22,152 nt of DNA, taken from positions 1 through 22,152 of the forward strand of contig JAZNUH010000051.1 in assembly GCA_045592225.1 (NCBI GenBank), read 5' to 3'. Every line of letters begins with the position of its first letter. The stretch's first letter is position 1. Below the pieces are notes generated by a model. That model did no database searches. It was not told where the DNA came from and saw only the letters and a program-made list of their open reading frames with translations. This document shows positions 1 to 6,465 of this stretch, piece after piece. The translations under genes and the position numbers were made by a program. The DNA comes from JAZNUH01 sp045592225. Its GTDB lineage: Bacteria; Bacillota; Clostridia; UMGS1883; UMGS1540.

Positions 1-217
1 AGGTATAAGATATAATTCCGTAAAGAATACTGAATATAACCATAAGAAACTGTCCGAAGGGATTGCCCTTGGAATTGAAAATAAGTGATGTTATGCCGAT
101 AATAGACGCAGCGAGGTACATATAATTTTGACGGTCAAAAAATATAAAGGATGTAATTGCCAGAAAAAGCGATGAAAACCAAAGTGTAAGCTCGTATTTT
201 GTAAAGTGTTTTGTCAT
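1..217 (-). CDS. pnuC: PnuC-family vitamin/nucleoside transporter, N-terminal part (runs off window)
   Basis: The first 72 residues of a membrane protein are visible, beginning MTKHFTKYELTLWFSS, and the gene continues beyond base 1. The segment around residues 30-72 (YMYLAASIIGITSLIF, then a short NSKGNPFGQ turn and another hydrophobic stretch) has the pattern of PnuC transporters, in which a small sugar or vitamin-like substrate such as nicotinamide riboside, thiamine or riboflavin crosses the cytoplasmic membrane by facilitated diffusion and is trapped by phosphorylation. The start is the ATG at 217-215, preceded by GGAGGAA at 227-221. The gene diverges from the ArsR gene at 467 and has its own promoter and a structured leader. 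Which vitamin is carried cannot be told from this fragment. Family call fairly sure, substrate unknown. Confidence 0.75.
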   Translation of the reverse strand, partial: MTKHFTKYELTLWFSSLFLAITSFIFFDRQNYMYLAASIIGITSLIFNSKGNPFGQFLMVIFSILYGIISYT

Positions 218-322
218 TTGTTCCTCCAAAAAAAAATAAGCACCCGCTAACACAACTTCAAAGACCTAACGCTGTGTTTACGAATGCAAACGCATTAACT
301 ACCCGGTGGCAGTAAAAATATT
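218..322 (-). promoter_or_regulatory. Structured 5' leader of pnuC, possible riboswitch of unassigned class
   Basis: About 105 nt separate the predicted start of transcription (near 322) from the pnuC ATG. The RNA can fold into a three-way arrangement: a closing stem between 305-308 and 241-244 (CACC with GGTG), one hairpin between 292-296 and 283-287 (AATGC with GCATT, 4-nt loop), and one between 273-278 and 249-254 (AACACA with TGTGTT) with an 18-nt loop. The closing stem is followed by a run of about ten U and then directly by the GGAGGAA ribosome site, so folding could affect termination or translation. I could not match it to the TPP, FMN, preQ1 or NAD+ consensus sequences as I remember them. 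The structure was read by eye. Confidence 0.45.
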
Positions 323-328
323 GTTTAT

Positions 329-357
329 ATAATACACTAAAAATAACTTTAAGTCAA
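329..357 (-). promoter_or_regulatory. Sigma-A promoter of pnuC
   Basis: Reading the minus strand, TTGACT (357-352) and TATTAT (334-329) are separated by 17 bp. Transcription would start near 322. The -35 lies a few bases from the upstream operator at 369-390, so the divergent repressor could also affect this promoter. Confidence 0.7.
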
Positions 358-368
358 TAGTCAAGAGC

Positions 369-390
369 TATTTAGATTTTTTTCTAAATA
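369..390. promoter_or_regulatory. Upstream operator O2, inside a 16-bp perfect inverted repeat
   Basis: TATTTAGA, six T, then TCTAAATA. The half-sites and the 6-bp spacing are identical to those of operator O1 at 425-446. O2 is the core of a longer perfect inverted repeat (361-376 with 383-398, 6-base loop), whose right arm runs into the -35 hexamer of the ArsR-gene promoter. It sits between the two divergent -35 boxes. Probable binding site of the ArsR-type protein encoded at 467. Confidence 0.7.
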
Positions 391-394
391 GCTC

Positions 395-423
395 TTGACA
401 TTTATATAAGGTGGTACTATAAT
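395..423 (+). promoter_or_regulatory. Consensus sigma-A promoter of the ArsR/SdpI pair
   Basis: TTGACA (395-400) and TATAAT (418-423) with a 17-bp spacer, a perfect consensus match. The expected start near 430 falls inside operator O1, and the -35 abuts operator O2, so the promoter looks strong but tightly repressed. Confidence 0.85.
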
Positions 424-424
424 C

Positions 425-446
425 TATTTAGAAATATTTCTAAATA
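425..446. promoter_or_regulatory. Operator O1 over the transcription start
   Basis: A perfect 22-bp palindrome made of TATTTAGA, AATATT and TCTAAATA. It begins one base after the -10 box and covers the predicted start site, a typical autorepression position for ArsR-family dimers, which bind AT-rich palindromes. Confidence 0.75.
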
Positions 447-466
447 ACTTTTAAGAGGTGATGAAT

Positions 467-733
467 ATGGGAATGAACGAAACCTTTAAAGCCATTTCCG
501 ACCCGGTAAGGCGCGACATATTGTCAATGCTCAAGGACGGAAAAAAGTCGGCAGGGGAGATAGCCGAGCACTTTAATCTTACAGGTGCAACTGTTTCATA
601 TCATCTGGCAAAGCTTAAAAGTGCAGACTTGATTGCCGAGGAAAAATACAAAAACTTTATTTATTATGAACTTAATACATCCGTGTTTGAAGATATAATA
701 ACATGGATAGCGACGTTGGGAGGTAGTAAGTAA
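467..733 (+). CDS. ArsR-family autorepressor, SdpR-like
   Basis: An 88-residue winged-helix DNA-binding protein. The opening (ETFKAISDPVRRDILSML) and the recognition-helix region (AGEIAEHFNLTGATVSYHLAKL) are typical of ArsR-family regulators. No Cys-rich metal site is visible, which favours the SdpR type over a metal sensor. Several in-frame starts lie close together (GTG 458, ATG 461, 467, 473). The ribosome site AAGAGGTG at 453-460 gives ATG 467 the best spacing, since the first two overlap or abut it. The stop overlaps the next gene's start (TAATG), so the two are translationally coupled. In Bacillus subtilis SdpR represses sdpRI, and SdpI with bound SDP toxin draws SdpR to the membrane. 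Two matching operators upstream support autorepression here. The inducer is unknown. Confidence 0.85.
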   Translation: MGMNETFKAISDPVRRDILSMLKDGKKSAGEIAEHFNLTGATVSYHLAKLKSADLIAEEKYKNFIYYELNTSVFEDIITWIATLGGSK

Positions 734-1344
734 TGAAATTTATTAAATGGAAAAGCCTTATCATAACCTGCGTGGTGTGCTTGTTGCCGATTTTGCTGGG
801 TGTTGCGCTTTGGGATAAGCTGCCTGGCACAATGGCGATTCACTTTGACATAAACAATAACCCGGACAATTTTGCATCCAAAGGCTTTGTTGTTTTTGGT
901 ATGCCGGTGTTAATGGTAGCTTTGCAGATTTTCTGTTGCTTTATAAACGATATTAATGCACATAAGCACGGGGAAAGAAAAAAGTTTGAACGTGTAACGA
1001 AGTGGATTATACCGGTTATGACAATAATTTTGCAAATTGCAACACTGGGGTATGGTTTGGGCTGGAATTACGAAGTGCGCAAGCTTGCAGGTCTACTGGT
1101 AGGCGGAATACTTCTCGTCATAGGCAATTATCTGCCAAAGTTTGACTATGTTAAAAATTATGATCTGAATACGGAAAAGGCAAGAAAAATAAACAGGTTT
1201 ATAGGCTACGAAACAATAATACTCGCGTTGCTGTTTATTATAAGCATATTCCTTCCGCCAATAGCAACATTGGTGTGTATTTTCCTGATGATACCCTATG
1301 CGATAATAAGTGTTATATACGGAATAAGGGTTGCAAAGAAATAA
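733..1344 (+). CDS. SdpI-family integral membrane protein (DUF1648 plus SdpI region)
   Basis: A 203-residue polytopic membrane protein. The DUF1648-type N-terminal part has a first helix at about residues 9-26 followed by LPGTMAIHFDINNNPDNFAS, a signature of this family. The later part contains the GNYLPK motif and ends with two hydrophobic helices, as in SdpI. In Bacillus subtilis SdpI gives immunity to the SDP toxin and acts as the receptor that relieves SdpR repression. The start overlaps the repressor stop. No toxin gene (sdpC-like) or toxin-maturation gene lies next to it, so this may be an orphan immunity or envelope-stress module responding to a foreign peptide. Family sure, ligand unknown. 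Confidence 0.85.
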   Translation: MKFIKWKSLIITCVVCLLPILLGVALWDKLPGTMAIHFDINNNPDNFASKGFVVFGMPVLMVALQIFCCFINDINAHKHGERKKFERVTKWIIPVMTIILQIATLGYGLGWNYEVRKLAGLLVGGILLVIGNYLPKFDYVKNYDLNTEKARKINRFIGYETIILALLFIISIFLPPIATLVCIFLMIPYAIISVIYGIRVAKK

Positions 1345-1345
1345 A

Positions 1346-1369
1346 AAAGCGGTGCAAATGCACCGCTTT
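1346..1369. terminator. Bidirectional terminator between sdpI-like gene and gatB
   Basis: GCGGTGC (1349-1355) pairs with GCACCGC (1360-1366), flanked by AAA on the left and TTT on the right. An A run precedes it (1343-1348), which becomes a U run on the minus strand, so it can stop both convergent transcripts. Confidence 0.8.
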
Positions 1370-1374
1370 AAAAT

Positions 1375-2793
1375 TTAGCTTAACTTTTGTTCGAGCAATG
1401 TTTTGATTACTGCGGGGTCACCTGCACCGCGAAGCTCCTTCATACAAGCACCAAAGAGTGCCTGGAGAGCTTTGACCTTGCCGTTTTTAAAGTCCTCAAC
1501 AGCCTGTGTGTTTTCTGCGATTACCTTTTCTATAACCGCTTCAACTGCACTTGCGTCAAACTTTCTGTCAAGGCCCTGTTCCTTGCAGTAGGCAACAGGG
1601 TCAACATCATTTTCGATAACTGCAATAAGAATCTTTTTGCCGGCACCGCGGTTTATATCGCCCTTGTCAACCATACTTGTAACTGCGTACAGCTTTTCGG
1701 GTGTGATTTCAAGGTCATTTAAGGTTTTACCGTCTTTACGCAGAATACCTGCACAGTCGGTAAGAATCCATGCTGCTGCGTCCTTTGCGTTGCAACCCAT
1801 TGCAACAACATCGTCGAGAAGCTTGCTTACCTTGTGGTTTGAAATAAGCATATCTATTTCCTTGTCGGAAATACCTGCCGCGCGGTAATCCTCAGCCTTT
1901 TCGTCAACTGCGGCGGGCTTGTTTGCACGGATTTCTTCAAGCCATTCATCATCGATTATAATAGGCATAAGGTTTGCGTCGGGGAAGTAGCGGTAATCTG
2001 CTTCTGTTTCCTTGTTACGCATTGCAAAGGTTTTACCGCTTGCATCGTCAAAACGGCGTGTTTCCTGAACAAGCTCTTCTGTTTCGAATTCAAGGGCATC
2101 AATGTGTCTTTGTGCCTCGTAGCGGATAGCCTTTTCAATAGCTTCAAAGGAAGCCATGTTTTTAATTTCTGTACGAACACCAAATTCCTCACTGCCTTCG
2201 GGACGAACAGAAATGTTTACGTCGCATCTCATTGCGCCTTCTTCGCATTCGGAAATACCGCCCAAGCGGAACATAGACTTTAATTTATTGAGGTATGTTA
2301 CAACCTCTTCAGCGCTGCGGAAGTCGGGCTGTGTAACAATTTCAATAAGGGGCACGCTTGTTCTGTTAAAGTCAACGTAAGAAACCTTGCCGCCATGAAC
2401 AAGCTTACCTGCATCCTCTTCCATGTGAATCTGCTTAATGCGGATATCACGGCTGCCTGCGGATGTTTTTAATGTAACACAACCGTTTGTGCAGATGGGG
2501 TGATTAAGCTGTGTTATCTGATAAGCGCAGGGGAGGTCGGGATAATAATAGTTCTTCTTATCAAATGTTGTGTATTTGTTAATGTCACAGTTCAGCATAA
2601 GACCTGCCGTAACCGCAAGCTCAACAACACGCTTGTTCATTATGGGGAGCATACCCGGCATGCCGCTGCAGGCGGGGCACACACAGTCATTGGGCTCTTT
2701 GGGGGAGGAATGACCGCCACAGGAACAGAATATTTTAGATTCTGTGCTAAGCTCTACGTGAGTTTCAAGGCCGATAACCAGTTCGTAATTCAT
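1375..2793 (-). CDS. gatB: Asp-tRNA(Asn)/Glu-tRNA(Gln) amidotransferase subunit B
   Basis: A 472-residue GatB, the usual family length. It phosphorylates the carboxyl side chain of Asp or Glu on mischarged tRNA and replaces the phosphate with ammonia. The N-terminus carries the family signature (YELVIGLETHVEL), and a Cys cluster at about residues 24-42 (CSCG, then CVCPAC) matches the zinc site. RYFPDANLMPI closes the cradle domain, and the C-terminal 170 residues form the helical plus YqeY-like tail that contacts tRNA. I chose the ATG at 2793 because AGGAAGGG lies 8 bases upstream; a longer in-frame TTG start would run into gatA. One base separates it from the gatA stop. No key residue is obviously missing, unlike GatA upstream. 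Confidence 0.95.
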   Translation of the reverse strand: MNYELVIGLETHVELSTESKIFCSCGGHSSPKEPNDCVCPACSGMPGMLPIMNKRVVELAVTAGLMLNCDINKYTTFDKKNYYYPDLPCAYQITQLNHPICTNGCVTLKTSAGSRDIRIKQIHMEEDAGKLVHGGKVSYVDFNRTSVPLIEIVTQPDFRSAEEVVTYLNKLKSMFRLGGISECEEGAMRCDVNISVRPEGSEEFGVRTEIKNMASFEAIEKAIRYEAQRHIDALEFETEELVQETRRFDDASGKTFAMRNKETEADYRYFPDANLMPIIIDDEWLEEIRANKPAAVDEKAEDYRAAGISDKEIDMLISNHKVSKLLDDVVAMGCNAKDAAAWILTDCAGILRKDGKTLNDLEITPEKLYAVTSMVDKGDINRGAGKKILIAVIENDVDPVAYCKEQGLDRKFDASAVEAVIEKVIAENTQAVEDFKNGKVKALQALFGACMKELRGAGDPAVIKTLLEQKLS

Positions 2794-2794
2794 A

Positions 2795-3973
2795 TTATTC
2801 ACCCTTCCTTTCAACGCAGTCTGCGAGGCTTAAAAGTGTTTTTTCGCTAAAGTGAGCACCCATAAGCTGAACACCACCCGAAACAAGGGCAGGAACACCT
2901 ATGAGATTGGCAAGTGATGTAAACACGCTTTCTTCATATACCTTTGTGAAAGCCTCACTTATATCATATTTTTCATAAACTGTTTTACTGCAAACAGGAG
3001 TGAGAATTGCATCATAGCTTTTCATAAGCTTTGCAAACTTGTCTGCAATAACACGACGAACCTTAAGGGATTTATCATAGCAAGCCTCGTATCTGTTTTT
3101 GGACAGAACATCCGAACCGTAAAGAATAACAGCCTTTGTAAGGAAGTTAAAGCCTTCTGTTCTGGAGTTTACATAAAGCTCGTCAATGTTTCTGTACTGC
3201 TCTGCGCGGTGACCGTATTTAACACCGTCATAGCGGGATATGTTGTTACAGGTTTCGGCAGTCATAAGAATCTGCCATGCTGTGTTTGCTGTGTCAAAAA
3301 TATCAAAGGATATTTCGGTAACCTCTACACCTGATGCACGGAGAGAATCTGCAAATGTTTTTACGCGCGCCTTTGTTTCAGCATCTGCTTTGTCAAGCAG
3401 TTCCTTGATAATGGCAACTTTTTTGCCTGTTGTTTCAGAAATGGAGTAATCATAGCTTTCATCTTTAAGGCTTGTACCGTCCTTCTCATCGTGACCGGCA
3501 ATTATACTCATTATCTCACCGACACCTGAAGCAGCAGGGGCATATACGCCAAGCTGTTCGCCTGAAGCGGCGCAGGATATAACACCATAGCGGGAAACTG
3601 TACCGTATGTGGGTTTTAAGAAGTCAACGCCCGAAAGTGCAGCAGCACGACGGGGAGCGCCTGTCATATCAACACCAAGAGCTGCCTTTACTTCGCCGGC
3701 GGCAACAAGCTGTGCCGATGCGCCCGCAAGTTTATCATCTTTTTCTGCGTAGTTTGAAAATTCACCAACAAGGTCAAGACCGAATTCACCAACGTGAGCC
3801 TTGCCTGCAACCTTATAGCCTTTATTTTCAAGGCGTACAACCGCTTCTGCGCTGAACAGGGGCTTAAAGCCTTCAAGCATTTTTGAACCGGCAGCAGCTG
3901 TCATATCTTTTACAAGTATTGTATCGTCAACGGCAATATTTCCGTTGTCGCATTTTACCATATAATATTTCAT
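2795..3973 (-). CDS. gatA: GatA-like amidase subunit, shortened and lacking both catalytic serines
   Basis: The 392-residue product is about 90 shorter than usual GatA (around 485). It begins directly at the strand holding the catalytic Lys (ILVKDM, Lys22), so the N-terminal helical region is absent. The stretches GSKMLEGF, GKAHVGEFG, LKPTYGTVSRYG and GVQLMGAHFSEKTLL align well with GatA. The amidase triad is not intact: where the family has GGSSGGS there is DKLAGAS (cis-Ser position is Leu82), and where it has GSDTGGSIR there is GVDMTGAPR (nucleophile is Ala106). The 24-residue spacing between these positions equals that of Ser154-Ser178 in Staphylococcus aureus GatA, so the alignment needs no gap. 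The start ATG 3973 has GAGGTG 6-8 bases upstream. The frame is open throughout, which argues against a pseudogene. Probably a structural subunit; glutaminase activity is not expected. Confidence 0.85.
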   Translation of the reverse strand: MKYYMVKCDNGNIAVDDTILVKDMTAAAGSKMLEGFKPLFSAEAVVRLENKGYKVAGKAHVGEFGLDLVGEFSNYAEKDDKLAGASAQLVAAGEVKAALGVDMTGAPRRAAALSGVDFLKPTYGTVSRYGVISCAASGEQLGVYAPAASGVGEIMSIIAGHDEKDGTSLKDESYDYSISETTGKKVAIIKELLDKADAETKARVKTFADSLRASGVEVTEISFDIFDTANTAWQILMTAETCNNISRYDGVKYGHRAEQYRNIDELYVNSRTEGFNFLTKAVILYGSDVLSKNRYEACYDKSLKVRRVIADKFAKLMKSYDAILTPVCSKTVYEKYDISEAFTKVYEESVFTSLANLIGVPALVSGGVQLMGAHFSEKTLLSLADCVERKGE

Positions 3974-3983
3974 TTCACACACC

Positions 3984-6062
3984 TCACTTTACAAGTCTGG
4001 GTACCTGCCAGCTGTCTTCGCTACGTTCGGGAGCGCCTTCTAAAAGGCTTTCTCTTGTAAATGGCTGACTGCGTACATCTTCGCGTAAAACATTGGTCAT
4101 GGGCATAACGTGTACCATGGGATCAACGTTTTGGGTGTCTGTTTCACCAAGGATTTTTTCCTTTTCGCTCATTGCGGCGAAAATACCTTCCATTGTTTTT
4201 TCTTCCTCTTCGGTAAGAGCAATCTGGTTGAGCTGCTGTGCGTTGGAGAAGGTCGAGCGCTTGCCTGCAGATGTCTGCTTTGCTGCGGAAGTACCTGCCG
4301 CACGTTGTGCAAGTGCACTGCCACTGCCTAAAAGGTGAACATCTTCAAGCTGCTGGTTTGTAACCTCGCTGGGAGCACCAAGCAGTAAATCCTGTGCATT
4401 ACCGTTTAAGGGGAATGCAATTACGTCAAGAATTTTTTCTTCATCTGTCAAAAGCATTACCATACGGTCAATGCCCGGTGCCATGCCGGCGTGGGGAGGA
4501 GCACCATATTGGAATGCAGTATAAAGCGCATTGAAACGTTTTTTGAGTTCTTCTTCGGGATAGCCTGCTATTTCAAAGGCTTTTCTCATAATTTCAATGT
4601 CGTGGTTACGAACTGCACCCGATGCAAGCTCAATACCGTTACCTACCAGGTCATACTGGTATGCTAAAATGTCGGTGGGAACCTTGTTTAAAAGTGAATC
4701 CATTCCGCCCTGGGGCATTGAGAAGGGGTTATGTGTAAATATTGTTTCGCCTGTTTCTTCGTCAATTTCGTACATGGGGAAGTCAACAACAAAGCAGAAC
4801 TCAAAAGCATCGTCCTTTACAAGGTCGAGCTGTTCGGGCTTTGCAAGCCATGTACGAATCATACCGGCTTTCTTTTCTGTATCATTTTTCTTGTCGTCAC
4901 AGATAAAGAAGAGGGTTTCACCTTCTTTTACGCCTGTGAGCTTTGTGATTTCTGCCTTCTGTTCATCGGTCAAGAACTTGGCAATTGGACCTGCGAACAC
5001 ACCCTCTTTGAGAGTGATGTAACCAAGACCGCCAAGACCTACCTCGGGAGAGGTTGCAAATTTAAGCGAATCTTCAAAGAATTTCTTGGATTTGCCCTGA
5101 CAGTTTGCAACAATACCGCGAACAGGCTTACCCTTGAATGCAGGGAAACTTACACCTGCGAAAAAGTCGGTAAGGTCGCAGATTATAAGGGGGTTTCGAA
5201 GGTCAGGCTTATCCGAGCCGTAGTACATCATAGCATCTGCATATGTTATACGGCGGAAGGGCTTGGGAGAAATTCTCTTGTCAGAGAAGGTTTTGAAGGT
5301 GTCATAAATAACATCTTCACAAACATCTAAAACTTCTTCCTGTGTGGCAAAAGCCATTTCAAAGTCCAGCTGATAGAACTCACCGGGAGAACGGTCAGCA
5401 CGTGCATCCTCGTCACGGAAGCAGGGCGCTACCTGAAAATATCTGTCAAAGCCGGACACCATAAGAAGCTGTTTAAACTGCTGAGGTGCCTGGGGCAGAG
5501 CATAAAACTTTCCGGGATGCTTACGGCTGGGAACAAGGAAGTCTCTTGCGCCTTCGGGGGACGATGCAGTAAGAATAGGTGTCTGCATATCAAGAAAGCC
5601 CTTGTCTTCCATTTTATTTCTTAAGTGACGTATAATCTGTGAACGTTTTACAAGATTATCGTGGTTTTTGGGATTACGAAGGTCGAGATAACGGTATTTA
5701 AGGCGAAGCTCATCCTTGCTTGAACGTGAAGCACGAACATCAAAGGGAAGCATGTTAAGGCTTTTGCCTAAAATCTGCAGACTGTCAGCCACAAGCTCAA
5801 CCTTACCTGTTTCTATTTTGTCATTAACAGTTTCCTCGGCACGCTTTTCAACAATACCGCTTACCGAAATAACTGTTTCGCGGTTAACTTCCTTAACAAG
5901 TGCCTCGTCGTGGATTACTACCTGTGTTACACCGGTATAGTCACGAAGATCAATGAAAATAACACCGCCGTGATCACGCACAACATCAACCCAGCCGGCA
6001 AGCTGAACGGTTTTGCCGATGTGCTCATCGCGTATGTCATTACACATTAGTGTTCTGTACAT
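3984..6062 (-). CDS. aspS: Aspartyl-tRNA synthetase fused to GatC
   Basis: A 692-residue protein. Residues 1 to about 577 are a complete bacterial-type AspRS: OB-fold anticodon domain (1-110), class II motif 2 (FRDEDARADRSPGEFYQLDF), a GAD insertion at about 285-420 and motif 3 (GIDRMVMLL). An Ala/Ser/Gly/Lys-rich linker (about 578-608) leads to a C-terminal GatC domain (about 609-692): LTEEEEKTM, then DTQNVDPMVHVMPMTNVLRED and APERSEDSWQVPRLV, the standard GatC tail. No separate gatC is present. His31 (in RDHGG) matches a residue tied to non-discriminating AspRS in Pseudomonas aeruginosa, suggesting it charges both tRNA(Asp) and tRNA(Asn). ATG 6062 has AGGAGG 8 bases upstream. The stop lies 10 bases before gatA. 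Control is by the T-box leader. The fusion would tether Asp-tRNA(Asn) synthesis to its amidation. Confidence 0.93.
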   Translation of the reverse strand: MYRTLMCNDIRDEHIGKTVQLAGWVDVVRDHGGVIFIDLRDYTGVTQVVIHDEALVKEVNRETVISVSGIVEKRAEETVNDKIETGKVELVADSLQILGKSLNMLPFDVRASRSSKDELRLKYRYLDLRNPKNHDNLVKRSQIIRHLRNKMEDKGFLDMQTPILTASSPEGARDFLVPSRKHPGKFYALPQAPQQFKQLLMVSGFDRYFQVAPCFRDEDARADRSPGEFYQLDFEMAFATQEEVLDVCEDVIYDTFKTFSDKRISPKPFRRITYADAMMYYGSDKPDLRNPLIICDLTDFFAGVSFPAFKGKPVRGIVANCQGKSKKFFEDSLKFATSPEVGLGGLGYITLKEGVFAGPIAKFLTDEQKAEITKLTGVKEGETLFFICDDKKNDTEKKAGMIRTWLAKPEQLDLVKDDAFEFCFVVDFPMYEIDEETGETIFTHNPFSMPQGGMDSLLNKVPTDILAYQYDLVGNGIELASGAVRNHDIEIMRKAFEIAGYPEEELKKRFNALYTAFQYGAPPHAGMAPGIDRMVMLLTDEEKILDVIAFPLNGNAQDLLLGAPSEVTNQQLEDVHLLGSGSALAQRAAGTSAAKQTSAGKRSTFSNAQQLNQIALTEEEEKTMEGIFAAMSEKEKILGETDTQNVDPMVHVMPMTNVLREDVRSQPFTRESLLEGAPERSEDSWQVPRLVK

Positions 6063-6081
6063 AATAATCTCCTCCTGTTTT

Positions 6082-6306
6082 GGATAAAATTAAAAGTCCC
6101 GGAAATATACGAAAATATATTTCCGGGACGAGTAAACAAAAATATTTAACCCGCGGTGCCACCCGCATTGATACCGAAGGTATCCTCTTTTAAAGTATTA
6201 AGTTTATCAAAGCGGAGTGTTCCCAAACTTACTACTTATCTGAAATGCGCTTTCAGCCCACGACGCATTCTCTCTGTCAGACTTTCCACAAAAGCCGAGT
6301 CTCCGC
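6082..6306 (-). promoter_or_regulatory. T-box leader of the aspS-gatC/gatA/gatB operon, Asn (overlapping Glu) specifier
   Basis: Reading the minus strand: Stem I is closed by GCGGAG (6306-6301) and CTCCGC (6217-6212), with an AGAGAGA bulge and distal loop between. The T-box GGGTGGCACCGCGG lies at 6164-6151. Its TGGC can pair with a G-CCA tRNA end, as in tRNA(Asn) and tRNA(Glu). Just before the closing strand stands GGGAACA: AAC (6221-6219) followed by purine A fits the specifier rule for Asn, and GAA (6222-6220, Glu) overlaps it. An Asn signal makes sense for an operon that forms Asn-tRNA(Asn). Uncharged tRNA would stabilise the antiterminator and permit transcription. Confidence 0.92.
6085..6129 (-). 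terminator. T-box-controlled intrinsic terminator
   Basis: A perfect 14-bp stem (6129-6116 with 6109-6096) with a 6-base loop, followed on the minus strand by TTTTAATTTTA. The 5' side of the stem, GTCCCGG, is shared with the expected antiterminator pairing to the T-box, so the two structures exclude each other. Confidence 0.9.
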
Positions 6307-6311
6307 AAAAT

Positions 6312-6340
6312 ATTATAGCAAAACGCAGTTTGTTTGTCAA
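6312..6340 (-). promoter_or_regulatory. Consensus promoter of the transamidation operon
   Basis: Minus-strand TTGACA (6340-6335) and TATAAT (6317-6312) with a 17-bp spacer. The start near 6305 puts Stem I of the T-box at the very 5' end of the transcript. Confidence 0.9.
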
Positions 6341-6404
6341 CAATATTTTATACCTATTTATATATATTATTACATTTTTTTGCTGTGACTGATAATTGAA
6401 GCAA

Positions 6405-6433
6405 TTGACAATGGGGGTGTAATGTGGCATAAT
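6405..6433 (+). promoter_or_regulatory. Promoter of the DUF218/TetR gene pair
   Basis: TTGACA (6405-6410), 17 bp, CATAAT (6428-6433). It diverges from the T-box promoter; about 65 bp separate the two -35 boxes. No clear operator dyad was seen around it. Confidence 0.65.
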
Positions 6434-6465
6434 GAACTGAGAAACTGCTTAACCGGAGTGACAAA

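Noticed and set aside
218..322. TPP, cobalamin or NAD+ riboswitch before pnuC
   Set aside because: Short stretches such as ACTGCCACC or CTTTGAA recall parts of known classes, but the full set of conserved boxes in the right order is absent.
2795..3973. GatA as a decayed pseudogene
   Set aside because: 392 codons without stop or frameshift, a proper ribosome site, conserved core segments and intact downstream gatB argue for a maintained protein, though recent inactivation of activity alone cannot be excluded.
4731..5330. Plus-strand open frame of 199 codons inside aspS
   Set aside because: Antisense to a strongly conserved synthetase, with Cys-rich composition and no ribosome site.
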